Part shown: positions 1 to 10,721 of the stretch, one piece after another | Layout: each line of letters opens with the position of its first letter | Position numbering within the stretch: position 1 is the stretch's first letter | NCBI GenBank assembly: GCA_049840595.1 | Contig: JASGKO010000036.1 | Coordinates: forward strand, 1-64,000 | DNA length: 64,000 nucleotides | Source of the DNA: JASGKO01 sp049840595 | Lineage (GTDB): Bacteria; Verrucomicrobiota; Verrucomicrobiia; Chthoniobacterales; Chthoniobacteraceae | Reading direction: 5' to 3' | Translations under genes and position numbers: made by a program | Notes under the pieces: generated by a model | Databases searched by the model: none | What the model was told of the DNA's origin: nothing | The model's input: only the letters and a program-made list of their open reading frames with translations

Positions 1-403
1 TCGTTTTAATCCCATTATTTGATAAATCCAAGCGTCCGGAGTGGTGCGATGTAAGATTGGCGCGATATGACTGGTGCTTGATAAAATCATCTGCATTTCC
101 GCCCCCTTTTTCGGTGCAGATTCCGCTTTAAAAAGATGCCATCGTTACGTTAAACAAAACACTTGTAGTTCAAGTAGCGATCATCGGACTTTTTATATCT
201 GTAATTCAAAAGCGATGAGCGAAGTTGTAAAACCCATTTTTTCCATGTGGTATGGCGGTCTACAACGGGGATATGGTCCGGCAGTGGTGTCGGGAAATGA
301 TGGTGTGTCCGATGCGACAGACCAACTGGCAAAATTAGCCCGGTACGTCTGGGCTGGAAGCCAGGGGGCGATTTCCATGCAGCGGTAACCGGAGTGATGA
401 CAT

Positions 404-871
404 ATGGCGGGCGATCTTCTCCTCTCGTGATTTTTCGGCTGGAAAGTTACGTTGGCCTTGCCCTGGCGGTGGTGGATCGGGTGGTGTGGCGGCGGTATTA
501 CCCTGTTGCCGGGTGCCCCGGGGATTGTTATCGGGGCGGTGATGTTGCCGGCAGCGTGCTGCCGGTTTTAAACATCCGTCAGCGATTGTTTGGGGTGTCG
601 CGTCCCATCCTGCCGTCGCACCAGTTTATCATTGCCCAATCCGCCGGGCGGCGGGTGGTGTCGTGGGTTGTGTCTGGCCGTGGGCTACGTACCGGAGGCC
701 GTCGGATATTGTGGATGCCCCCGGCATTGCCCAAGGCTTGGAGCACGTCCGCGGCGTCGTAAAGTTGGAGGATGGACTTGCGGTGATCTACGATCTCGAT
801 GCCTTCCTCTCGGTGGATGAAGCGACGGTCTTCATCGTGCCTTGAGGGAGGAGGTGGGGCATGGTCACTGA
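404..871 (+). pseudogene. CheW-like coupling protein, left-arm copy, frameshifted
   Basis: Same gene as 14730-15206. The first part (FRLESYVGLALAVVDRVV) reads in one frame, and pieces such as GNVAGSVLPVLNIRQRL and HVRGVVKLEDGLAVI appear in others, so several indels are present. The end overlaps the cheR start at 861. It is probably the same locus read a second time with errors, not a second decayed gene. Confidence 0.7.
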
Positions 872-2309
872 ACGATTTTCCGAATCCGCGCTGGAGTCCC
901 TCAGCGAAGCTGGTCTCCCGTGTCCTGGGCTTGCATTTCCCGGTGGATGCCATCGGGATCTGGCCCGGGGGGTGGCGGGCACCGCCAAAGAACTGCAATA
1001 TTCCGATCCTGGAAAGCGGCTGGATGGAACGCCTGTTGAGCAGCGGTCCTGGCGGGATGGAGTTCCAGGTGCGGCCGCATCTTACCGGTGGCTAGACCTA
1101 CTTCTTCCGGGAGCGCAAAGCCCTGGAGGCCCTGGCCGCTCGGATTCTGCCCGGGTTGATCCGCGAGCGGAGAATGAAGGCCGCCGCCTGCGGGTGTGGA
1201 GTGCGGCCTGTTGCACGGGGAGGAGGCGTATTCCCTGGCCATTTTGTTGCGGCAGGCGATCCCGAAAATCGAGCTGGCAGGTGACCATCCTGGCCATGCA
1301 TTTAACGAACGGTTCCTTCAGCGCGCGGAGGGGATCTATGGTGAGTGGTCGTTTCGCGGCACCCAGGAGTGGTTGAAGGGAGCCTATTTTCAGCGCCTGA
1401 CCGATGGTCGCCATGCGATCCGACCGGAGATCCGGCGGATGGTCTCCTTTGCCCAGTTGAATTCTGTGGAGGATCAGATTCCCTCGCTGCTCATGCATAC
1501 GAATGCGATGGATGTGATTTTCTGCCGCAACGTGCTGATGTATTTCCAGCCTGCGACCATTCAGCGGGTGATCGAAAAGCTCCATCGCGCCCTTGCCCCG
1601 GGTGGATGGCTGGTGCTGGAGCCAGCGAGACTTCCCATGCCACCAGGCCGCAATTCGAGCCCGTTAATCTGGGCGAGGCGATTTTCGATCACAAAGCCAC
1701 GGGTAGAGTTGTGCCCGAGGTGAGTTGGATTCCTCCTTGCCCTGGGCCTGATCAAAAGCTGGAGCCAATCCCACCCGATGCACCACTCGTCCCGAGTGGC
1801 GAAAGCGAAGTGCTTAAGAGGCGACTGCGCTTTTACGCCCGGGGCGATTACGCGCCCGCGGCGGAACTACTGCTGGAAGATCCCCCGGCCGGCACATTCG
1901 CCGAGCCCGGCGGCTTTCTCCCTGCTCACCCGCGCGCTGGCGAGCTTGGGCCAACTTGCCGGGGCTGCGGAATGGGGACGCCGCTGGGTGGCTGCCGACA
2001 ACTTGATCCACGCGCCCACTACGTGCAGGCCGGATTCCTTGCAGGAGATGGGAGAGCCCCTGTAAAGCGTGAATTCGCTGCAGCGGGCCCTCTATCTGGG
2101 TCCCGATTTCGTCCTCGCGCACTTTGCCCTTGGCAATTGGCTGGCGGGAGCGGGGAGAAGACCGGGGCGCCCAACGGCATTTTTCCACCGCCCTGCGCCT
2201 CCTGAAAAGCCTGCCACCGGCGGAGTCGTCGCCCGAGTCGGATGGGATGACCGGCGCCCGGTTGCAGGAGATCATCGGCAGCATTTTTGAAACGGAGGCG
2301 GCGTCATGA
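861..2309 (+). pseudogene. CheR-TPR methyltransferase, left-arm copy, frameshifted
   Basis: Counterpart of 13285-14740. It starts MVTERFSESALESLSE and ends in ATGA overlapping the next gene (stop 2307-2309, next start 2306). Methyltransferase pieces such as DVIFCRNVLMYFQPATIQ are readable in one frame at 1440-1620, with the TPR region scattered over other frames. Many indels relative to the right arm. Confidence 0.7.
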
Positions 2310-2841
2310 ACGGGATCTTCTCGATACGGAAACCATTCTGAATGAACGGGCCAAGCTGCTCGCGCGCCCGATTGAAAGCGAGGCCCCTGCGGAAGCGATG
2401 GTGGAGTCGCTGGAGTTCCGGCTCGCGCAGGAAACCTACGCGGTGGAAAACCGCTGGGTACCGGGAAGCCAGCCCGTTCAAGGAATTGACTCCGTTGCCA
2501 TGCGTTCCGGCTTTCATCCGCGGGGTGGTCAATCTGCGGGGGCGGATCCTGCCGGTGCTCGATTTGAAGCGTTTTTTCGATCTTCCCGAAAAAGGAATCA
2601 CCGATCTGCATCGGATCATCTTTGTGCGGGGCTGCGAGATGGAGTTTGGTCTGCTGGCCGATGAGATCACCGGCGTGCGGACCATTGCCGAGCGCACACT
2701 GCAGCCCTCGTTCGCCCACGCTCACCGGCATCCGCGCCGATTATCTCAAAGGGATTACCGAGAGCGGCTCGTCGTGCTGAACCTGGGCAACATGTTTTTA
2801 ACGACCCACGCATCATGGTCAACGAGGAGGTGGAGGGATGA
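2306..2841 (+). pseudogene. Second CheW-like protein, left-arm copy, frameshifted
   Basis: Counterpart of 12754-13288. The central part FIRGVVNLRGRILPVLDLKR to FGLLADEITGVRTIAER is readable in one frame, while both ends fall in others. The stop overlaps the start of the next ORF through ATGA at 2838-2841. Confidence 0.7.
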
Positions 2842-3123
2842 AACGTGCTGCAAAAATCACCATCCCCCTCGTCGTCCGGCGCACAAGCAGCGCCCGGTGC
2901 CGCCCTGGGAGTCTGGCCCCCTTCCCGGAGCGGGGAACCTCGGTCATGGCTGCTGCGCACCCTGGTCGAGGTAGTCCGGCGAATGATGTTTTCCAGCCCG
3001 CCCGACTGGCGGGTGGGGGACCGCGGACGCTCGCTGTCGCGCTGCTCGTGTGGCGCGACCATGGGGCTTCCCTGTGCGTGCGTCGCCCTCGATCCGGGCG
3101 TCTGGAAAATGATTAGCCCCTGA
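2838..3123 (+). pseudogene. Unknown small ORF between cheW2 and mcp, left-arm copy
   Basis: Counterpart of 12476-12757. The shared reading (WPPSRSGEPR, then MMFSSPPDWRVGDRGRSL, ending in ISP) is recovered in one frame of each arm; the N-terminus differs because of an indel. No family recognised. Confidence 0.45.
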
Positions 3124-3140
3124 ACTCTTAATCCCTGAAC

Positions 3141-4869
3141 ATGCTTATGAAATGGAACGTCGGAACCAAAATCGGTGCAGGCTTTACGGTTGTCCTTGTC
3201 ATCTTCCTGCTCGTCGGACTCTCCTACCAGAATATCCTGGAATTGAAGGGGGCGGAGGAATGGCAAAAGCACACTTACATCGTATTGCGTGAATTGGACG
3301 GGATCTATTCCCGCTTAGAGAGCGTCGAGAGTGGGCAGCGTGGTTATGTGATCAGTGGCGATGACAGTGATTTGGAGCCTTACCAGACCGCACTGGGACA
3401 GATCGATGGGACCCTCCGCGACTTGCGAAGCCTGACGGCGGATAATCCCAGCCAGCAGCAACGGCTGGATTCGTTGGAACCCGAGATCAAGGCTCGCCTG
3501 GATGTGGCAAAGGTCGTGGAAGCTCGCGGCACCGGTGGGGCGGACGCGGCAACGCAGGCCATGAAAATCACCAATACCCGTGGGATGATGGATGGGATTC
3601 TCAGCATCATCCAGGCGATGCAGAATGAGGAGGAAAGCTTGCTGAAAACGCGCAGTGAGACGGTGGATTCGGATTCAGCCGGGCCAAGATGATGATTCTG
3701 GGCGGGACGCTGACGGCCTTCCTGCTCGCCGCGGGAGTGGGCTTCCTGCTGACCCAGCACATTGCGGCTCCGCTGCAGGGGCTTACCGAGGTGGCACGGC
3801 AGATTACGCGGGGAAATTTGAATGTGCGGGTCGCCGCCACCGAGCGGAACGACGAGGTGGGAGCACTGGCGCAGGCTTTTGAAAAAATGGCGCAATCGCT
3901 GCGGGAAATGGCGACGGCAGCGGAGCAGATTGCGAGCGGGGAATTGCGCACCCCGGTGAAACCTCAATCGGCGGAAGACATGCTCGGCAATGCCTTCGCA
4001 AGGATGGTGGAAAACCTGCGCGAGCAGCTGCGTGGCCTGGCCGAGGGCGCGACCATGCTGGGCAGTTCGGCCAGCCAGATTGTGGCCTCGACGACCCAGC
4101 TCGCCGCCAGCGCCACCGAAGCGGCCACGGCTGTAAGCGAGACGACCACGACGGTCGAGGAAGTCCGGCAGACCGCGCAGATGGCGAGCCAAAAGGCCAG
4201 AACGGTCTCGGAGAACGCACAGCGGGCAGCCCAGACCGCGGCGCAGGGGCGGAAGTCGGTGGAGGAAGCGATCGGTGGGATGAGCCGGATTCGCCAGCAG
4301 ATGGAGGCCATTGCGAGCAGCATGGCGCGGCTGGGCGAGCAGAGTCAGACGATTGGGCAGATCATCGCGACCGTGGAGGATCTCGCGGCGCAATCGAATC
4401 TGCTCGCGGTGAATGCCGCCATCGAGGCGACCAAGGCCGGTGAGCACGGAAAGGGCTTCGGCGTGGTGGCCCAGGAGGTGCGAAGTCTGGCCGAGCAATC
4501 GAAGGAAGCGACGCGCGAAGTGCGGCTCATTTTGAATGAAATCCAAAAAGCGACGGCTCGCCGCTGTGCTGGCGACGGAGCAGGGGAGCAAGGCGGTGGA
4601 GAGTGGGGAGCGGCAAACTGGCGGCGCGGCCGATTCGATCCAGACCCTCAATGGCGTAGTGGTGGAAGCCGCGCAGGCGGCGACGCAGATTGCGGCTTCG
4701 AGTCAGCAGCAATTGGTGGGGATGGATCAGGTGGCGGTGGCGATGGAGAACATCAAGCAATCCAGTTCGCAGAATGTGGCCGGCGCCAAGCAACTGGAGA
4801 ATGCCTGCTGTGAATTTAAATGAGCTGGGGCAGCGGCTTAAGCAAATGGTCGCCCGGTACAAGGTCTAG
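3141..4869 (+). pseudogene. CHASE3-type methyl-accepting chemoreceptor, left-arm copy
   Basis: About 575 codons: N-terminal membrane segment, CHASE3-like periplasmic region (around GQRGYVISGDDSDLEPY), second membrane segment, HAMP, then the signalling domain. The signalling hairpin QSNLLAVNAAIEATKAGEHG reads intact here, better than in the right arm. Frame breaks lie near 3685 and 4550. From about 4098 to 4845 the sequence differs from the right arm by many substitutions that keep the protein sensible, unlike the rest of the arm; this part may represent a different mcp allele or paralogue. Confidence 0.8.
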
Positions 4870-4922
4870 CCCATGAATTTGCGTCTCCCATTCACCCCAG
4901 TGCACCAGGAGCCCGCCCGGCC

Positions 4923-7183
4923 ATGAGCCCCGAGGAAGAGGATTTTCTCCGGTCGTTGCAAGAGACCTTCAAAGTGGAGGCGGATGAGCATATCCAGTCC
5001 ATGGCGGCCAGCCTGCTGGAGCTGGAAAAAATGCCTTCGCCGGAGGATCTGCGACGGCTGGTCGAGGTCATTTTCCGCTCGGCGCATAGCTTGAAGGGCG
5101 CGGCCCGCGCGGTGAGCAATAATGAAATCGAAGGGATCTGTCAGAAGCTGGAAGATCAATTTGCCCGCTGGAAGCGCGGAGAGATTGCTCCCAGTGCCCG
5201 GCGTTGGAAGGGATCGGTCGCTGGATCGGGTAACGGCGATTTTGGAAAAAGCGACGGCGAAGAAGGTTCCTGCGAGAAATCGGAAAGTCGTCCGCCATCG
5301 AAATTGTCGGTTTCAAAATTCCACCGCCAGCCGCCCCATTGGGAGTCACCTGGAGCCCCCTTCCTCATCCCCCGGTAAATCTTCCCGGGTCGGTCGAGCG
5401 GGCTGCCAGCGGGGAGACGATTCGCATCTCCGCCGCCAAGCTGGACGCTAGATTGCTGGAAGCCGAGGAAATGCTGGTGGCGAAACTGACTGCCCGGCAG
5501 CGGGCGGCGGATTTGCGGGAGCTGGCTGGCAGCTTCGATGGCTGGGCGAAGCGTTGGGCCACCTTGCAGCCCGAGATCCGGCTGCTCCGGCATCGGATGG
5601 AACGCGCGGAACTGGAGGTGCCGCCGGCCCTGGCGAGCATGCTGGAATTTGTGGACTGGAACGAGGATTACCTCCGCTCCCTGCAGGGACGGGCCGCGGC
5701 CTTGAGCCGCACGGCGGAGCAGGACCGGCAGGTCGTGGAAAAGCTGGTGGACGATTTGCTGGAGGACTCCAAGAAGCTGCTCATGCTCCCCCTTTCCACC
5801 ATGGGGGCTCTTTTTCCCAGGATCGTGCGGGATCTTTGCCGCGAGCAGGGCAAGGAGGCGGAACTGGTGATCGAAGGCGACGACGTGGAACTGGACAAGC
5901 GAATCCTTCGAGGAAATGAAAGATCCGATTATCCATTTGCTGCGGAACAGCGTGGATCATGGCGTGGAAAAGCCGGAGGCGCGAAAACGCGCTGGTAAAC
6001 CGGAGCGGGCGAAAATTACGATCAAGGTAGTCCCGGTCAATGGAAACAAGGTGGGGCTGGTCGTTTCGGATGATGGCAACGGTATAGAGGTGGAGGCCGT
6101 GCGGAGGGCGGCGGTGCAAAAAGGCGTGATCATGGCGGAGGAAGCCGCCGCGCTGGATGATGCGACCGCGTTGGAACTGATCTTTCGCTCCGAGGTTTCC
6201 ACCAGCCCGATGATTACCCGGGTCTCGGGCCGGGGCCTGGGGCTGGCGATCGTTCGTGAGCACGCGGAGAAGTTAGGCGGTCGCGTGTCGTTGGAAAATC
6301 GACCGGGGCAGGGAACCTCGATCCGCATTACCATTCCCATCGCGCTGGCCACTTTTCGCGGCATTTTGATTGAATCCGGCCGGCTGCAGTTCGTGGTCCC
6401 GACGATGCAGGTCGAACGGGTGATTCGCTACCAGGCCTCGGAGGTGCAGACGGTCGAAAATCGAGAAACTCTCTCCTTGGGTGGTCGAACGCTGGCGCTG
6501 GTGCGTATGGATGATGTATTGGAGATTATGCATATGGAACCGGTGAAGGCAGCGGAGCGGGCGACTGCGATGGTCCTGGGGAGCGGAGAGCAGCGGGTGG
6601 CCTTTGCCGTGGATGCGGTGCTGGATGAGCAGGAAGTGCTGGTCAAGCGGCTGGCACGTCCCCTGGCCCGGGTTCGAAACATTGCCGGGGTGACCGTGTT
6701 GGGCAACGGCCAGATCGCGCCGATCTTGAACGTTGCGGATCTGCTGAAATCCGCGAGCGCGCTGGCATCGCCCGCCCCGTGCAGAGCGATGCCGGAAAAA
6801 AGTCTTCAGTTCCCCGCAAAGTCTCGATCCTGGTCGCGGAAGATCAATTACCTCGCGGATGCTGCTCAAAGGCATCCTCGAAGCCGCCGGTTACGCCGTG
6901 CAAACGATGGTGGACGGAATGGAAGCTTACTCCGCCTTGCGGGAGAGAACTTACGATCTCGTGATTTCGGATGTGAAATGCCCCGGCTGAATGGAGTTTC
7001 ATCTTACCGCTCGGAATCCGTGCGGACCGGAAGCTAGAAAAAGCTGCCGGTCATTCTGGTGACCGCGCTGGAAACGCGGGAGGGATCGCGAGCGGGGTAT
7101 CGATGCTGGTGCCAATGCCTATGTGGTGAAAAGCAAATTCGACCAGAGCAATCTGCTCGAAAATCATCTGGAGGCTGGTATGA
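4923..7183 (+). pseudogene. CheA-receiver hybrid histidine kinase, left-arm copy, frameshifted
   Basis: About 750 codons. The Hpt domain is intact at the start, with phospho-His near residue 55 (AHSLKGAARAV). The kinase core (N-box LLRNSVDHG, DDGNGIE, GRGLGLAIV) and CheW-like domain read in one frame at 5916-6770. The C-terminal receiver (VSILVAEDQ region onward) is split by indels. The stop at 7181-7183 overlaps the cheB ATG at 7180; this arm preserves that ATG, which the right arm has lost. Confidence 0.8.
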
Positions 7184-7780
7184 GTGGGACATCGCCGGCT
7201 GGGAAAAAAATCAAGGTGCTGGTGGTGGACGATTCCCGGGTGGCGAGACAGTTGCTCGCTCATTTGCTGGAAGCGGATCCGAAAATTGCCGTCGCTGGAG
7301 CCGTGGGCGATGGCCGCGAAGCCCTGGATTTGGTGTAGTAGCAACCCCGATGTGGTGCTCATGGACATCCAGATGCCCGGGTTGGACGGCTTTGAAACGA
7401 CGCGGCAATGCATGGAGTAGCGAGCCGTTGCCCATCATCATCTGCTCCGCCGCGACCGAAGATGAAGGAAATGGTCACTACCTTTCGTGTCATGGGAGAC
7501 CGGGGCCGTGGCTTGCGTGGAGAAGCCGGTGTCGCGGGCGCATCCCCAGTTTGATGCTCTGGCGACGGAACTGGTGCAGACGGTGAAGCTGATGTCCGAG
7601 GTCAAGGTATCCGGCGCTGGAAGCGGGTGAAGAAACTGCTCTTCCAGGAAGGGCGAAAGCCCTTCGACGAGTACTCCCTGGTTGGTGGGGATCGGCGCTT
7701 CCACGGGCGGCCCGCCCGTCCCTTGCAGACCATTCTGGCGGGATTGACCAAGAATTTTCCGCTCCCCATCCTGGTGGTCA
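7180..7780 (+). pseudogene. CheB, left-arm copy, truncated at the fold
   Basis: ATG at 7180 in ATGA overlap with cheA. The receiver start KIKVLVVDDSRVARQLLAHL is intact; frameshifts follow near 7335 and beyond. The methylesterase domain begins (GIGAS-like, then LPILVV) and stops at the fold, before the catalytic His region. Confidence 0.75.
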
Positions 7781-7799
7781 TCACCCCAGGATGGGGAGC
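7761..7799. repeat. Fold point of the inverted repeat
   Basis: Perfect 14-base arms at 7761-7774 (GCTCCCCATCCTGG) and 7786-7799 flank an 11-base spacer. From here outwards the two 7.8-kb arms mirror each other. The fold lies within the cheB methylesterase coding sequence, after residues PLPILVV, where CheB proteins normally continue into the catalytic His motif. Confidence 0.93.
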
Positions 7800-8382
7800 G
7801 GAAACTTGGTCTAATCCGCCCAGAATGGTCTGCAACACCGGCGGGCCGCCCGTGGAAGCGCCGATCCCCACCAACCGGGGGTGCTTCGTCGAAGGGCTTT
7901 CGCCCTTCCTCGAAGAGCGGCGTTTTCTTCACCCGCTTCCAGCGCCGGACTACCTTGACCTCGGACATCAGCTTCACCGTCTGCACCAGTTCCGTCGCCA
8001 GAGCGTCAAACTGGGGATGCGCCCGCGACACCGGCTTCTCCACGTAAGCCACGGCCCCGGCCTCCATGACACGAAAGGTAGTGACCATTTCCTTCATCTC
8101 GGTCGCGGCGGAGCAGATGATGATGGGCAACGGCTCCGTCTCCATGATTTGCCGCGTCGTTTCAAAGCCGTCCAACCCGGGCATCTGGATGTCCATGAGC
8201 ACCACATCGGGCTTGTTTTGCTGCACGAAATCCAGGGCTTCGCGGCCATCGCCCACGGCTCCAGCGACGGCAATTTTCCGGATCCGCTTCCAGCAAATGA
8301 GCGAGCAACTGTCTCGCCACCCGGGAATCGTCCACCACCAGCACCTTGATTTTTTTCCTGGCCGGTGATGTCCCTGCTGATA
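7781..8382 (-). CDS. cheB: Chemotaxis response regulator methylesterase CheB, truncated at the fold
   Basis: CheB removes methyl groups from chemoreceptor glutamates when phosphorylated by CheA. Seen here: receiver domain with phospho-Asp motif VVLMDIQMPGLDGFE, a linker, and the first part of the methylesterase domain, where GIGASTGGP holds the catalytic Ser. The reading ends at the fold (7780), about where CheB proteins place the catalytic His; the following Asp-bearing half is absent. The expected ATG is read as ATC at 8380-8382, while the left arm has ATG. Frame breaks lie near 8270 and 7880. The truncation is attributed to the fold-back, not to biology. In Wsp-type systems this gene is wspF. 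Confidence 0.8.
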
Positions 8383-10669
8383 CCAGCCTCCGGATGATTT
8401 CGAGCAGATTGCTCTGGTCGAAATTGCTTTTCACCACATAGGCATTGGCGCCCGCATCGATACCCCGCTCGCGATCCTCCCGCGTTTCCAGCGCGGTCAC
8501 CAGAATGACCGGCAGCTTTTCCAGCTTCCGGTCCGGGACACGGGTTCGAGCGGTGAGATCAAACCCGTTCAGCCGGGGCATTTCCACATCCGAAATCACG
8601 AGATCGTAAGTTCCTTCCCGCAAGGCGGAGTAAGCTTCCATTCCGTCCACCGTCGTTTGCACGGCGTAACCGGCGGCTTCGAGGAGACCTTCGAGCAGCA
8701 TCCGCGAGGTGATTGAATCTTCCGCGACCAGGATCGAGACTTTGGGGGGAAACTGGCGCGGCAACTGGAGAGTTTTTTCCGGCATCGCTCTGCACGGGGC
8801 GGGCGATGCCAGCGCGCTTCGCGGATTTCAGCAGATCCGGAACGTTCAAGATCGGCGCGATCTGGCCGTTGCCCAACACGGTCACCCCGGCAATGTTTCG
8901 AACCCGGGCCAGGGGACGTGCCAGCCGCTTGACCAGCACTTCCTGCTCATCCAGCACCGCATCCACGGCAAAGGCCACCCGCTGCTCTCCGCTCCCCAGG
9001 ACCATCGCAGTCGCCCGCTCCGCTGCCTTCACCGGTTCCATATGCATAATCTCCAATACATCATCCATACGCACCAGCGCCAGCGTTCGACCACCCAAGG
9101 AGAGAGTTTCTCGATTTTCGACCGTCTGCACCTCCGAGGCCTGGTAGCGAATCACCCGTTCGACCTGCATCGTCGGGACCACGAACTGCCGCCCGCCGGA
9201 TTCAATCAAAATGCCGCGAAAAGTGGCCAGCGCGATGGGAATGGTAATGCGGATCGAGGTTCCCTGCCCCGGTCGATTTTCCAACGACACGCGACCGCCT
9301 AACTTCTCCGCGTGCTCACGAACGATCGCCAGCCCCAGGCCCCGGCCCGAGACCCGGGTAATCATCGGGCTGGTGGAAACCTCGGAGCGAAAGATCAGTT
9401 CCAACGCGGTCGCATCATCCAGCGCGGCGGCTTCCTCCGCCATGATCACGCCTTTTTGCACCGCCGCCCTCCGCACGGCCTCCACCTCTATACCGTTGCC
9501 ATCATCCGAAACGACCAGCTCCACCTTGTTTCCATTGACCGGGACTACCTTGATCGTAATTTTCGCCCGCTCCGGTTTACCAGCGCGTTTTCGCGCCTCC
9601 GGCTTTTCCACGCCATGATCCACGCTGTTCCGCAGCAAATGGATAATCGGATCTTTCATTTCCTCGAGGATTCGCTTGTCCAGTTCCACGTCGTCGCCTT
9701 CGATCACCAGTTCCGCCTCCTTGCCCTGCTCGCGGCAAAGATCCCGCACGATCCTGGAAAAAGCGCCCCCATGGTGGAAAGGGGGAGCATGAGCAGCTTC
9801 TTGGAGTCCTCCAGCAAATGTCCACCAGCTTTTCCGACGACCTGCCGGTCCTGCTCCGCCGTGCGGCTCAAGGCCGCGGCCCGTCCCTGCAGGGAGCGGA
9901 GGTAATCCTCGTTCCAGTCCACAAATTCCAGCATGCTCGCCAGGGCCGGCGGCACCTCCAGTTCCGCGCGTTCCATCCGATGCCGGAGCAGCCGGATCTC
10001 GGGCTGCAAGGTGGCCCAACGCTTCGCCCAGCCATCGAAGCTGCCAGCCAGCTCCCGCAAATCCGCCGCCCGCTGCCGGGCAGTCAGTTTCGCCACCAGC
10101 ATTTCCTCGGCTTCCAGCAATCTAGCGTCCAGCTTGGCGGCGGAGATGCGAATCGTCTCCCCGCTGGCAGCCCGCTCGACCGAACCGGGAAGATTTACGG
10201 GGGATGAGGAAGGGTGCTCCAGGACTTCTGGCTCCCCCCGATGGGGCAGCCTGGGGCGGTCGATTGAAACCGACAATTTCGACTGGCGGACGACTTTCCG
10301 ATTTCTCCGCAGGAACCTTCTTCGCCGTCGCTTTTTCCAAAATCGCCGTTACCCGATCCAGCGACCCGATGCACCTCATCCAACGCCTGGGCACTGGAAG
10401 CAATCTCTCCGCGCTTCCAGCGGGCAAATTGATCTTCCAGCTTTTGTACAGATCCCTTCGATTTCATTATTGCTCGACCGCGCGGGCCGCGCCCTTCAAG
10501 CTATGCGCCGAGCGGAAAATGACCTCGACCAGCCGTCGCAGATCCTCCGTGAAGGCATTCTTTTCGTTAGCTCCAGCAGGCTGGCCGCCATGTACTGGAT
10601 ATGCTCATCCGCCTCCACTTTGAAGGTCTCTTGCAACGACCGGAGAAAATCCTCTTCCTCGGGGCTCAT
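8379..10669 (-). CDS. cheA: Hybrid chemotaxis kinase CheA with C-terminal receiver (WspE-like)
   Basis: Cytoplasmic histidine kinase that takes the chemoreceptor signal and phosphorylates receivers. Domain order from the two arms: Hpt (phospho-His near residue 55 in AHSLKGAARAV), linker and dimerisation region, HATPase (LLRNSVDHG near residue 335, DDGNGIE, GRGLGLAIV), CheW-like domain, and a receiver from about residue 632 (VSILVAEDS; LVISDVEMPRLNGFD with the phospho-Asp). No separate CheY-binding P2 domain is evident. The fused receiver is characteristic of WspE and of related alternative-function clusters. The HATPase and CheW-like parts are open over 8559-10019; frame breaks near 10460, 10200, 9800 and 8790 look like indel errors. 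The start follows mcp by about 50 bases, and the end overlaps cheB in ATGA form. Confidence 0.88.
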
Positions 10670-10721
10670 GGCCGGGCGGGCTCCTGGTGCACTGGGGTAA
10701 AGGGAGACGCAAATTCATGGG

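Larger units (their letters stand above)
1..7780 (+). repeat. Left arm of giant inverted repeat (chemosensory operon copy 1, low quality)
   Basis: This arm reads in reverse complement against 7786-15605. Position 1 pairs with about 15605 and the match runs to the fold at about 7780. It carries the same operon as the right arm but is broken by dozens of small insertions and deletions. Arm lengths differ slightly (about 7780 against 7820 bases), as scattered indels would produce. Outside the mcp 3' half the arms look near identical apart from indels and rare substitutions. The repeat reaches the window edge, so its true outer end cannot be seen. Confidence 0.95.

Noticed and set aside
404..7780. 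Left-arm chemosensory genes as a second, decayed operon
   Set aside because: Same order and nearly the same sequence as the right arm, meeting it at a fold inside cheB. Indel pattern and position fit a repeated read of the same locus.
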